NCBI RefSeq assembly: GCF_030272615.1
Contig: NC_081413.1
Location: forward strand, 337,213,302-337,277,301
Length of the DNA stretch: 64,000 nt
Origin: Cryptomeria japonica
Lineage: Eukaryota; Streptophyta; Pinopsida; Cupressales; Cupressaceae
Direction: 5' to 3'
The position numbers were made by a program, and so were the translations under genes. The notes beneath the pieces were generated by a model, which worked only from the letters and a program-made list of their open reading frames with translations, made no database searches and was not told where the DNA came from. This document shows positions 21,298-33,801 of the stretch, one piece after another. The number at the start of each line of letters is the position of its first letter. The stretch's first letter is position 1.

Positions 21298-23429
21298 TTG
21301 ACCCTGCTAGGTGTTGCTGCCCGCAGACTTTTGCTTTGTTTTTGAAAAGTAAATCACAAAAATTGTTTTGGGTTGCACTGGATGAAAAACAGAGTTTTTC
21401 CCTTTATTGGCATTGAATAACAAAAACAATGGTTTTCCCTTCAATGATTTTTTGAGCAGTTTTTAGTCTCCTGATTAAATTTCGAATTATTGAATTCCAT
21501 TGGTACTTTTGGTTTGCCAAGTCAATCCTGATTTGAATAATGCTATTATGATCAAAATAAACAATAAACTTGTATGTTCTCTAAATTCAATTTTTATGTG
21601 ATTCATGCATATATTAGTTTATTTTGTGTATTTATGTGATTTTAGTATTGACTGATATTTTCCGAGTCCCAAATTGAATCAACATTTTGGGCTGCTGAGT
21701 TTTTGATAAGTCCAAGATTTTAAACAATGATGGAGAAGATGGAGATGGAGTCATTTGTTTTAGGACATTGCACACAATCATGAAACTTGTGTCTAGTGGA
21801 GAAAATTAGAGAGGGTTGGGAAGCAGTGACAGTGGATAAATGATGTATGGAGAGGAGAGGACGTGTGCAGACTTAAATAATAATTGGTTTAAAATATTTC
21901 GAGTGTCAAATACTTTGGTGGGGGAGCATATGGGATAGAAAAGTACAGAATGTTATAATGTGAAAGGGTGACTAGGCGGCCACATGGTATCCCTTCAATA
22001 AAAGATATACTCGAGTGTTTTTGAGAAAGAGAGTAACTTTATTCCAAGTGTGAGGTCTAGGATGTGTATAGAAGATTTGGTGAATATGTTTGTAATGAGT
22101 TAATATTGTATTTAATTTTAATCCAATGGAAAAGTGAAAGATAATTATGTGCACTTAGGAAGACAATGTGGGTGCTACGATAGCCATGGATTGAAAAGGG
22201 ATGTACGCTTCCACCATGATTTGGAAAATGATGACGTTGTGTTAGTTATAGTCAAAGTTGGAGGTGGGAGGTCATTCTAAGTACACCAAAGTATGTTCAC
22301 TGAGTGGAAGTTTTGTCGCCTGAGTGCAGAAATAAAATATTGTCTCACCTGTCCTTGATTGGTGCATTGGCCAAGAGTAAGTGGGATAATTGTAAACCCT
22401 GTTTTGGTGTTATGGTTGACCTTTATTAATGTATTAAGTGATGCTGTAATCTGTTTTACTAATTACTAATTTTCCTGTCGATAGTTAAAGAACTTTAATT
22501 CTGCATGAGCTTGGATGTAAGTTGTGAATAATCGAGGGTATCCTTCCATATAAGGGTGTTGTAGATCATGTTCTCCTACAAGTTTACCTCACTCTTATAG
22601 TGCCAAAATTTCTGTACAATTTTCTGAAAACGGAGAGTTACTTGAGAATTGTGGATCATAATTCCTATGCAAGCTTTCCCTATTTTTTTCCAGAGCCTTC
22701 ATCAAAATTGAGCTAATATTTACTCTCTAGTGGTAGGTTCAAACAGTTTTTCAGATAGCTGCTGAAGTAAGGAAAAAAATAATGGAAGGGGATTTGCCAC
22801 TTCTAGCCATCTAACAATACATCATGTCAGCATTCTCAATAGCCGTTGTGTATTTCTAGATTACAAGAGTAGTTCTTTGATTTGACAAAGCATTTAATTG
22901 ACATTTTGTTTTTCACTTTCAAAGGTCTTGGAATTTTGTTTTTGCCACATGAATCAAAGAATAAAACTAGGGTTTGAAACATGCATTTAAGACTTCTCAG
23001 ACCTGATTTTAGATTTCTTCATTTGAAGATGTTCTTGTAGAGACCGGACAAATTTATTGAGACATCGAAAAGGTTTTAGATACATAGCCAGATATTCACT
23101 GCAAGTGGGCACTGGAAAAATAGATATGATGTCTCTTTTATGTGATGTCAGTTTGGGCCATACTTACCAGATTTGGACAAAGCATAGTTTGGCTGATTTT
23201 TGACTCAGATTTGGACTTGGTACTACTTGGCAATTGAAACACCATGAAATATAGTTAAAAAAAAGGATTTAAAGCTTTTACCACGCACATTTCATTGAAA
23301 CAACTTTAAAGACCATAAATATATCAATTAAATTTACATTGGTCACATACACAAATATTCATCAACCAAATGAATACAAAAGAGGATTCAAACCGAAGGA
23401 AATAACATTTCAAAAAAGAAAATTCTGTC

Positions 23430-23575
23430 TGGTCCTGCGCTCGTATCTTAGATGAATCTGCAATCCTGCTGCAACTATACTACTATTATTGGAGCTTAGG
23501 AAATTTTTTTCTCCAATGCGCTCATATCTTGGACAAATCATTGATTGATTTGTGTAAGATATGAGTGCAGGACCA
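23430..23575. repeat. Foldback with nested inverted repeats
   Basis: The outer arm TGGTCCTGCGCTCGTATCTTA (23430-23450) pairs with 23555-23575, with two mismatches. A nested arm TGCGCTCATATCTTGGACAA (from about 23517) pairs with the same right arm and extends to a short loop near 23540-23544, giving a stem of about 24 bp. A third partial copy TGCGCTCATATCT lies at about 23600. Possible MITE remnant or hairpin-RNA source. Confidence 0.6.
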
Positions 23576-25099
23576 CACCATAAAAAACCTTAGTACATTA
23601 TGCGCTCATATCTAGGGGCAGCATCCTTTGTGGGGTCTAAGGACGATGCCATCAAGCCCAAATTATGGCCTTTGAGAGAACCTTCATGACACATGCCATT
23701 TTTCATAATTTTATTGTTTTAAACGAAGCTCAAAGAGTCAAGACTCCAAACCCTTAAAAATGTGAGTATTGGAGTCGTAGAGTAATATGTAGGTCCTAAC
23801 TTCATTTTTTGATTTCTCTCTCTTTCTTTCTTTTTTTTTCCATTGTTCTATGGGATACGTCCTCCCACTGTCCCCCTCACCAAAAAAAAATAATTCATTT
23901 GTTTCTGGGGCAGGGACATTTCAGAGTGGGAAGACTTGGGGAGAATGCCCTTCCATTCTACCATCCCACCATCACCACCATGTACCCGAGGACATTTTCT
24001 GGGATGTCTCTCTCAAAGATGGAAAATTTCTAGGATGTTTCCCTATTTTGGAGATGATGTTGAGACTTAAGGACATCCCTGATGTGCTTAGACTCCCAGG
24101 TATCTCTTAATTGCACTTGAGGCTACCAAGAATTTCGCATGGTAGATAAGTCAAAAGTCCATTTTAAAAAAAAATCAAAATTTCTTGTGGGAATTTTGTG
24201 CTGCAAATCCTAATCCTAATGGTTTATGAGCCTCATCCACACCCTAAGCAAACAATTAGAAAAAGGTATCTAAGTCATTCCAAATCACACCCAAGTTTCA
24301 ACAGTAAGGCTGAAAGTTGTAATAGTAAGCTGAAGCTTGCAAGAGAGAGAAACATTGTGAGAGAATTGGGAAGAGTGCGACTAATAGCAAGTGTTAAGTC
24401 TTCATCAATCAATCATTGAATAAACACATTCTACAAACCTCAAGATAATCTTAGGCTCCTCATGATTTATCATCAATTTAGTAATATTAATTGAGTAATT
24501 ACTTTTGTGTTTAATGTGACCTAGAGTAAAAAAACAAAACTGGAATTTTATTTGATAAAGATTGAAGAGTAAAGATTCATATTTTCACATATCCTTTACT
24601 TTTGTGCTTCATGCAAACTAAAGTGAGAAAAAAAAGTCTGTCTTTAGCCTATGAATAATTCATTATTTAATGACATTATGACATGTATGGTAACCGTAAG
24701 TTTTATTTTTTGTAGTGTCACTATGATTTCTACTTCTCACTACATGAGTGCTAAAGAGGGTTAAGAAGCATTGATGGGGTTCAAGTGGAGACTTGAAGTA
24801 CAAATGTGGCGGGGTGGCGGGGGGGTGAGACATCTAGTTCTTTTGCGAGTGCACATTTTAGTTTCCCTTCCAAATTAGTATATGACTTTGCTAAGGGTCC
24901 AATTGATAATAAGTTGCCTTTAAATCAATTTGCAACTAGATTAGTAGCAAAATCTAGGCAATGAGGAGCACTAGGCTACGTGGTTGTCATTTCTACCAAC
25001 TTGAATTTGAAGGCAACATCACAAGAGTTAATGCATCCCTTTATGTCAAAGGCAAAGATGTAGGAGTATATATTGTCACTTGAAAAAATAATTGAAATA

Positions 25100-28000
25100 A
25101 AGAGATTATGGGTTTATTTTGATGACCAAAATCTTGTACCTATTGATTTGCCATGAGTGCTCCTCCTACAAGTGCTTCCCTAGATCCACAAGTGTCAACT
25201 CATTCTACTTTTCCATCTATTTTAGGGGTAGACATAACAAAGCCAAAGGGGAAACATAGAATAATCATAAGTGATGCTGCAAACATGGCGGCAATGTTAT
25301 TCAATGTGTAGAATCAAAATGAGGTAGACAATGTCATTGATAAATTTTTATTTGCAAATGATATTCCATTCCATGCGGTTAACTCTCATTATAAAGAGGT
25401 TGTGGCAAAAGTAATGAAAGTAGGACCATTAATGTACCGCTAGGGCAGGTAAAATGAGGACACCAATTTTGGATAAGAACTATTCAAGATTAATATTCTA
25501 ATGGAGAAAATGAAAGCGAACTAGCGCATTAGTGGATGCAACATAATCATTGGATGGGTGGACTAGTAGACATTCTCCACTCATCAACATCATGGTCACA
25601 TGTACAAGGGGACCTTACTTCCTTAGGGTCATTGATTGTTTAGGACACCACAAGGATGCTAATTTTTATTTCTAAATCCTTAGAGATGCCATTGAGGAGG
25701 TTGGGCAAGAGAATGTGGTGCAACTACTGACAAATGCAACATATGTGTGCAAAGTTGTTGGGAAATTGATTGGGGGCAACTTACAAGTATATTTCATAGA
25801 TTCCTTGTAGTGTGAAGCCATGAATAATGGAATTAAAGACATGGGCAAAATTAGATGGGTCAAAGAGGTGGTTAGCAATGCTAGAGGTGTGGATATGTTT
25901 ATTTGCAACCACCATACTTAACATGCACTTTTCAAGACCACCTCTAAGAAAGATCTTTTGGAAAATGTAGAGAAAATACATGCATCATACTTCATCCTCT
26001 TGGAGAGTATGCTTGAGTTGCAAGAGGCATTGCAACTAATGGTCACAACAATAGAGTGAAACTAGTGGTCGATTTTAAGTCAAAGCATGGGAGGAGGGTG
26101 AAGGGTGTGGTGAACAATGGCACTTCTAGGCTGAGGCAATGTACATTTTTACCATCTTTATTGTAGTCTTTAGAGAGATTAGATATGATGATACAAATGG
26201 ATCTAGCCTTAGAGAGGTGTATGAGTGCATTGAAATTATGCTTGACCATATAATGACCATTGTACAAGAGAAAGACCCCACATTAGTGTTCTACAATGAA
26301 CACATTTGAACATTCGTTACTATTGTGTAAAGATTATCACTCCCTTGCATATGGCTGCATATGCATGGAACCTAAAGTGGTATGTCCAAAGGCATGGTGT
26401 AATTTACCCTTAAAAAGGAAGTTGAGGTGAAGAGGCAGTGTTAGCAACAACGAAGAAGGAAGACTGAGAGGGGGGGGGGGGGGGTGGTGAATCAGTCTTC
26501 ATTGGAATCACAAACTTAATCACAAAACATAGATCTGATAAACTGTAGTAATACGATACTTAAGCAAATTAACACAACACACAACACCAATATTTTGATG
26601 TGGAAAACCCGGTTAAGGGAAAAACCACGGTGGGAACCTACCCACAGTAAGATGATACTTTGCAGTAGTATGTGAAAATGTTACAATGGGGAATGCACAT
26701 GCATTCATGCACACTGCCTAGAGCTCACTGCTCAAATATAATGGCTCGGAAGGCTACAACCCTCAGGGAAGTCTCACTGACTTACAATAAGATTCGGAGT
26801 ACAATCCGGAAGAAATGAACTGAAAGAATAGCATCTCCAAATGCCTGATTACAGTTCCGGTTAAGCACAAATGTCTGTCCTGCAACACCAATCTCACCTC
26901 AAACTCAACACCGAAGGATAAATCACTTGTTCACACACAAACCTCTCTTTGATAATGCAGACACAACGACACCCAAATTACATGACTATATTACCTATAT
27001 ATACAATTCATCAACCTTGATAACAAGGTTGACTAAACCCTCAAGCCTCAATTACAAAATTACATCACACGATACAAAGATCGACCACCAGACCAATATA
27101 AAGGTTTTCATAGCATAACATGGTCCTAAATCAAATTCCCAAACGCACAGCTCCACCAAAAATCATGGCAAGATCAACCGCATCATGCTTCACCACCAGA
27201 AATACCGCATAACACGAAAAATCATCACCGATTGATAGAAACCACCAAAAAATCGTACAACGATCAATGCGGATCACCAAAACAAATAGGTCACGACTAG
27301 GAAACACCGGCAAGCATGTTAGAATCATCCAGAAGAATTGCACCACCATCGCTTTTCAAATCTTCATCGGTCAACATCTGAAAGCTCAAGAACACAACCA
27401 CTCATCAACTGTCACGAAGAAAGATAACTTGCGGAGCACCAAATCACAAACCATCTGAAAAGAAGATACACAAGATCATCCAAAACAATATCCCAAAATC
27501 TCAACACCAGATCTGATCACACCGGAATATACCGGAGGATATACCGAAATTTGCAAAATAGTGATCAACAAACCAACACTACAAACCGGATCATAAGATC
27601 TTCCCAATCTGCAATCACCAGAGAAAATCACAGGAATATGTTAACATCAATGACAACAACATATCCTAGCAGCAACAATGACCAACAACTTCCAACAAGG
27701 TATTCATGAAAGCTATTCGGAAGATATATGATTCTACATAGGCCAACATAATTTAGAAGAGGACAAAATTTGACTCTTAGGGATATATAGAAGAGGCCAA
27801 AATGGTTAGGGATAATATGGTACAAAGGATCCAATTCTATGGCGGACTTTGCACAAACTTAATTCTTTGACAACCACACTAGCCATTCATCTACTACCCC
27901 AAGTTTCTAGTTCTTCTATTGTTGAAAGGAATTAGTCTATTTATTGTGTCATTCACTCCATTGAGGATTTGACTTTCTAGAAGGGTGGACAAGTTTGCAA

Positions 28001-28210
28001 TTGTACATGACACCTTGTGTCTCATTGATTGCAACATGCTTATGGGCAAGGAGAGTCCAATAGTTGAATAAAATTCAGAGCTTGAGGAGCCAAAAATAAT
28101 TTAATGAAGATTAGACAAGGTTTGTTGGTATTTTTTTGGAGCTTACCCTTGAGGAGTCTAGTAGTTCAAGTGATGAGTAAGTTGGCATGGACTTTGCAGA
28201 TGAGTGATGA
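25100..28210 (+). pseudogene. hAT transposase pseudogene (DUF659 type), split by a solo LTR
   Basis: The frame is broken many times but the family signature is clear. FANDIPFHAVNSHYKEVV (about 25350-25410) is the segment before DUF659. A WTSRHSPLINIMVTCTRGPY stretch leads into IEEVGQENVVQLLTNATYV (about 25560-25760), the DUF659 core. FICNHHT and FILLESMLELQEAL follow, then TPLHMAAYAWN (about 26340) just before the inserted LTR. After the LTR, SSSSIVERN (about 27905) marks the start of the C-terminal hAT dimerisation region. The insertion at 26439-27697 lies within this reading. Frameshifts and stops throughout show that the gene is long dead. Terminal inverted repeats and target duplication were not found, so the ends are approximate. 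Confidence 0.75.
26433..27702 (+). mobile_element. Solo LTR (1,259 bp) inserted in the hAT pseudogene
   Basis: It begins TGTTAGCAAC at 26439 and ends TTCCAACA at 27697. Flanks are AGGCA at 26433-26437 (with one further base before TGTTAG) and AGGTA at 27698-27702, an imperfect 5-bp target duplication. Removing it brings the two halves of the hAT reading back together. Near its start a 9-bp stem GAAGACTGA / TCAGTCTTC encloses a run of 15 G. It shares a start motif, the stem and a conserved GTGGAAAACC box with the LTRs at 49886 and 56386. No internal region or partner LTR is visible, hence solo LTR. Confidence 0.75.
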
Positions 28211-31200
28211 TTTGTGAGGCATTGGGCCATTGGCCAATTGTATTTTTGAATGCAATTATCATTTTGAATCTAATATAAATATATTGATATTTTAAATTTT
28301 CATTGTTCATTTAATGCAATATCAAATATTTTTTTTCCAAGTTTCATATGTTATTCCTTATATGTATTTTTATCATTGTTTTTAAAGTACTTTACATATT
28401 TACTCCATAATCTTTCTGTCAACTCCAAATTCAGGCCCTTGGTCACCCATCCTCTTGTCTCAAGGCTCTATGGAACATATGTTTTTACTCTTTTTTTTGT
28501 TTTTAGTAGTGTGATGGATGGAATATGGTTGATTGGGAAACTTTTGTAGTAATTGTTCTACTTACAAGTGTTCACTTTGACTTTTATTAGGACTTGTTCT
28601 TCATGGCAATAATCAATGGTATGTTGAAGTTCTTGTATTTGAAGCACATTTTCTAGTGTGACAAATTGTACATTTTGAAGAGGGCTTCCCATTTTGATAA
28701 TGTTTCCAAAAGAGATTATGTTGCCTATTTGTTCATGCACTCATTTTGATTAGCGCTCCACTAGGGCCTCATCTAAAGGTAATATCTTTGTTAAGAATGA
28801 GATGTTTTTTGATACTATTATCTAAGGATAATTTACTATTGGTTGTATTGACCTTTGCAATCGTGGAAATTAGGTTGGAATCCATTCATATAACCATCAT
28901 TGTTGTTAAGTTATAACATTTAGACAAAGCAAAAAAGACACCATGTGGCACACAATGACACCAATGATAAAATTAGGATCCTTATGACCTTCTTCTTACA
29001 TTTTGTAATGACCCCTTTACTTGGCTATTAGAAAACCATCATAAAACTTCAAAAAGTGCATACTCGTTTTTTTTTAAAGACATCAAATCATCTACCCTTT
29101 CAATAGAACATATCATAAGTACATTTGTGCAACATATCAAAACATCATCTCTAGTGCATACAAGTAGATCTTTTAAATTTTTATGTGATGAGAAATATGA
29201 GATAATAGAATAGTTGAACTTTGATACACGATAGAAAACACTTCACATAATTCATTTAATTATCTAGTTCATTAAGATAGATATATTATTTTAATGCAAA
29301 AATCTCTAGATCAAGATCTATATCCCATCACCACTATCTAAATGAATCACAACTATTTAGTAGTTGTGCAAGGTTTAGCAATCCCTAATGCAATGCATAC
29401 ACATTTAGTCTTTCTTATTAGATTTCAAAACCTAATTATAGTTAAGATAATGGACCATAAGTTATTGCACTCATTGATTTGATTCCATACAAATTCTTTC
29501 TTCATTAGACTTGCTTGCATATCTACATTCATGAAATCAAGATCATATACATAGTTCTCTTTCAGTTATTTTTAATATTAGGTTTGGTCATTGATTGTTT
29601 AACTTATAAAAGACATTCAATCTTTATCCATTCTCGATTTAATTGACTAATTGAATAACCTAAAAATACGCTTGAAACTAACAAAATACTATTAATAGAA
29701 AAAATCTTGATATCAATATTCTATTCCAAGATAAAGATAGATCACTATTTTCCTTTCACCCTATGTATTTACTTGGTTGATTTCATATTTGGAAGTACTA
29801 ATTGTTTTGTGACAAATGTTCAATACTTTTTGAGGATCGTATACTTAGACATATCAAAGTACCAATTGTATTAGTAAAAATATTTTATTTTTTACACTAG
29901 TGTCCAAACTAGGAGCTAGTGTTTTGTTTGCATGATCTCTAGCACTAAACATGGGTACTAGATTGTCCTATGGATCTCCAACTCTGTTAATGGGTGTTGG
30001 GGTTTGGTATATGACACAAGCATCCATATTGGGTGTTATTGTCTTGTCTAGATAGGCCACAAGCTTTCCTCTTCAATGATGGCCTCTTGTAAGAAAAATT
30101 AAAGTTTTGTTTGCTTACATATATTCGACAAGTGTTTTATATTCTTCCAATGAACTCATAATTCATTTATGACAATACAATTTTTGAAATTAACTTTTTA
30201 AATTGTCCTGCAGACTACTCAAATTTCATCACTCATTTTCAATTTAAGTTTACTAGAGTTATCTAATTGTTCTAGTGAACATTTTACACTATTTAATTGT
30301 TTGTCAACATGTTTTCTAAACCTCCAATTTATCCAAACTCAAAACTAGGTTTCAACATACAAAAGTGTGATTTCAAATTCAATTTGTTAAATTACAAGTA
30401 CAAGAGGGTATAAATGAGATACTATAAGATAAAACAACACATAATGGTGGTGTCAATGCTAATTTGGTGAGATTCACTATAGCTTCAATTTCTTAATTTA
30501 TGGTTTGATACTTTTGTATTTCTCTCTTTCAAATCTAGGGTTTCATATATGAACATAGTTACATGGTTCGATTGATCACAACAGGTCAATTTTGGTGTAC
30601 AATCTTCACATCTATGATTTCATGCAATTTTACAAGATTTCTATAGTTTCTAGATTTTTTTGTTCTTTAAATTTGAAAAAAATCAAGTGTATTACCCTTT
30701 ACAATTACAATTTCTAGTTAGCATATCATTGATGAATTCAAATTTGTGACTTCGGGTAGAAGATCCTACCCCCATACTTTCCAAAATTTGAAAGTAAGCC
30801 TTTAATGAAACCCCCAATCTTCACTTGAATATTTGAATTCACTAATTGCAATGACAATTCTTGTATTATTTGTAGACAAACAAAGCTTCTAATACTCATT
30901 AAATAATGGTTAACAATGTATTTTCACAATTATTCCTCCTTCAAGTAATCTGATAATACAATCTTATCTAAGTAATCTGATAATACAATCTTATCTTTGT
31001 ATTAATAATTCTTTAATCAAATTTTCAAAACTTTGTCAATTAATTATATAACTATTCTTATTTAAATCATCAAAGATATCAACTCAAGAATATTCTAATA
31101 TTTAATAAATAAATATACTTGATTGAAATACACATATTTAATAATAGCTTTTTTCCTTTTTTCCAAACAATAAATTTTAAATAAGAGATTAAATCAACAC

Positions 31201-32582
31201 CTATGCATAGCATTGTGAATATATTTATTAGTTTTGCCATAGACTCTCATACGTAGAATACTAATGCATTCATTGCATCCAACTTTTTAATTAGTTCAAC
31301 CAATCATTGTACAGAATTAAAAATTTTGAGCAACAATTTTATAGTATATAATTACTTTTTTCATTTAATAATTTAAAAATGTCATTTATCTTTCTTTCTA
31401 TTGGTTCATGTTGAGAATAGTCATTGTAAAAACAAGTTTCTTTTTTTATTTTTATTTTAAAATTTTTGTCAATTAAATCAATGACTTGAATGACATAAAA
31501 TATTTTTTACATCATCATAAAAGTACATTATTGACTTTAACATTATGTTGTCTCCTCGAATGACATTTGTGATGTCATTCATATATATCCAATTAAATAT
31601 ACAATTTAAAAAAAATCTTAAACACTATGCAAAAATTCCCGCCTCTATGCAACAATTATCATATTTTTTAACAATTGATCATATTTAATGTTTTGATTGT
31701 TTTTAATACTTTGTTATTCTTTATGTATCTATTATTTGTATAATAAAGGAATACATTATTATTGTATTAAAAAAATAGATACAATATTTCAAATCTATGT
31801 ATAATAATTTTAATTAAGAACAACTTTTTACTAATTATACTTAATTTACTTTAATAATAATTTTTTTGTCAGGCATTTCAATATGGAATAAAAAAGATAT
31901 TTATTGAAATACATGGCTGTGAATTGTAAAGAAGGGTGCAAGATGCTATAGATAATCTTGACCATCTATGTTTTTAAATTTTAACGTGGCTACTTGCATG
32001 CAATTCTGAACCTAATAAGCCATGTGACTAATATAGAGCATTGAAAAAGAGCAATTAGCTAGAAGAATAACGATGCACATAAATGCTCTATGTTTCCACT
32101 AATCTGACTACAATAATCAACTACTCTACCTAACAATAACTACCCTAACACTTATAGGAAGGAACTTGACGCAATGCATCTCTTGTTTGATTTATAACAT
32201 CTTCAAAAAATTCCAACTATTATACTCCACCAAGGGTAATTGAATAAAAGGTATTTATTGTATTCTTGCTTACCACTCTTTGTAATTATTGTAATTTTCA
32301 ATAGTTCATTCCCTACATATTAATTATCTATTTAAAAGAATATCATAAATTCCAATGATGTAAACGATTATCTAATACTAGTAAACCACTCAGATTAATT
32401 CATCTTACCAAATGAATTACTTCAATCAAAGAATAATCTATCATTAAAAAATCATCCTCAATAGATAAAGTAGCACTTGCACTAGAAGGAAGTGCAATGG
32501 TTATGTTAATGTGTGAGTGCGTGCACATGCATATATACATATTGTTGATCCTTAAATTTTTCACTACTCTAGGAATAAGCTT
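28211..32582. other. AT-rich intergenic DNA, no gene recognised
   Basis: Over 4 kb of AT-rich sequence, long poly-A/T runs and no open frame with coding character. A perfect 27-bp tandem duplication lies at 30943-30996. Confidence 0.65.
30943..30996. repeat. Perfect 27-bp tandem duplication
   Basis: Two identical adjacent copies of a unit starting AAGTAATCTGATAATAC, at 30943-30969 and 30970-30996. Confidence 0.9.
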
Positions 32583-32870
32583 ATGAGAAGTTTAGCAAAT
32601 GAGGGATTAGATGAAGTTTATAGGACTACCTTTGAAATCTTAGAAGCTGTCTTTTCATTTATTTTTGGAGGAAGAAAAGGAATGGAGAGATGCAAAAAAA
32701 GTAAACTTAAATCTAAGGCGATATGCGATAAGGTTAGGAAGACACATAACATGATATTTAGATCCCTCAACGAGAGCACCTATCAAGGCTTCTTAGAGTG
32801 TAAATTAACCCTATTATCTAGAATGATACTTATTCTTTATCAATCTAGCTCATCAAATGACATAATATAA
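32583..32870 (+). CDS. Small hypothetical ORF, 95 aa
   Basis: An ATG-initiated frame, MRSLANEGLDEVYRTTFEIL, with a lysine-rich middle, ending at 32870. No family recognised. It stands alone in AT-rich DNA, without a neighbour, a promoter I can point to, or a duplicate in the window. It may be a chance frame or an exon fragment of a decayed element. Confidence 0.15.
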   Translation: MRSLANEGLDEVYRTTFEILEAVFSFIFGGRKGMERCKKSKLKSKAICDKVRKTHNMIFRSLNESTYQGFLECKLTLLSRMILILYQSSSSNDII

Positions 32871-33092
32871 CTTCAAATCACAAACATTGCAAATGATTGA
32901 AAGAGTAGAAAACATGATCCAATGTCTTACATACTTATTTTGAAATCATAAAAGTTAGAAACAAAACTTCACAATCTTATATTCATAGTGACACAAAAAT
33001 TCAGAATCATTCATTAAAACATAAATAAACACACAAAAGAGGTAAAATAGGAACAATTTGGTATGTCTTCCTTCATTAATGAAATTAAAAAA

Positions 33093-33285
33093 TTAAGCTA
33101 AGATCTGAGCATAATAACAATATCCAAGTCTTAAATAGATCCCAATTCCTAAATGCAAAGAGTGATCGTAACAAAAAGTGCCCCTACATATCTGCTGCAT
33201 GTTATCGCCATCATGGAGGGTGTTGCAACCATATTGAATCATTATTACCTCCTCATGCGTGCTACTTGGAATGCTCATCACTCTC
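33093..33285 (-). CDS. Possible exon interrupted by the gypsy element
   Basis: On the minus strand a frame reads MSIPSSTHEEVIMIQYGC onward to a stop at 33093. Joining across the gypsy insertion at its CTCTC target site extends it upstream into 38828-38870 (GEQEKTLFSKVVAMRV), to a possible splice acceptor GAGTTACAG at about 38871-38879. The frame stays open across the empty site, which is mild support for a coding exon. I do not recognise the protein. Confidence 0.25.
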
Positions 33286-33774
33286 TGATCAGGATTAAAT
33301 TGGGAAAATATTGAAATCTAATTTTCAAAATTTTCTATGTTTTAGTAAATTGCAATTTTGAGGGTCTTCGGTGCATTTTTGGACAAATGTTGGGAAGAGA
33401 CATCTTCGATGTCTCCAAAATTTGGTTCTAGATTATTTGAATACCTTTCCAACGCATCAAACGGTTTGTAATTCGGAGCTAGGATGAGAAAGTTATGCCT
33501 TCTCAAAGTGGACTAAATTTTATATTTAGTTTTTTTGATAATTTTGATAGTTTTAGTAGTTTAATTGTAATAAACATTATTGTGACTCTTCGTTTCAATT
33601 CCAAGGGATTTGTGTGACCCTTGGGATACATTCGACTTGTATAAACTCCAATTTTGAATAGAATGGAGACAGTTTTTGGCTTGCAATCTTCTTGTTGTCA
33701 ATTTTTGTGTTGAAATCTACAATACCGCAGGTATCACACCAGGTATTGTAATCTGGTTTTCATAAATCAGATCA
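33286..33774 (+). repeat. 5' LTR of the gypsy element, 489 bp
   Basis: Begins TGATCAGGATT and ends AAATCAGATCA, with TGATC/GATCA as the terminal inverted repeat. A TATAAA box lies at 33640-33645. Just upstream of it, CCAAGGG (33601) and CCCTTGG (33618) form a 7-bp inverted repeat. It differs from the 3' LTR at two bases in the GATGTCTCCAAAATT stretch and by one T in a T-run. Confidence 0.97.
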
Positions 33775-33775
33775 G

Positions 33776-33787
33776 TGGTATCAGAGC
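33776..33787 (+). other. Primer binding site, tRNA-iMet type
   Basis: TGGTATCAGAGC one base after the 5' LTR is the usual plant initiator-methionine tRNA primer site. Confidence 0.95.
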
Positions 33788-33801
33788 GGGAACGCTCCTT
33801 T

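Larger units (their letters stand above)
20279..25099. other. Intergenic, decayed repeats only
   Basis: No convincing gene. It contains a small GC-richer duplication at 21236-21285 and a foldback at 23430-23575, listed separately. Short frames near 23809-24110 lie in low-complexity C- and CA-rich sequence. Confidence 0.55.

Noticed and set aside
21195-21320. GC-rich patch considered as organellar or rDNA insertion
   Set aside because: It is a short 25-bp duplication with no similarity to rRNA or organelle genes that I can see.
23809-24110. Overlapping plus-strand frames of 74-86 codons
   Set aside because: They lie in C-rich, A-rich low-complexity DNA and show no conserved features.
26470-26484. 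Long G-runs taken as plain sequencing artefacts
   Set aside because: They recur at the same place in three LTR copies, each between related arms, so the position is real even if the exact lengths may not be.
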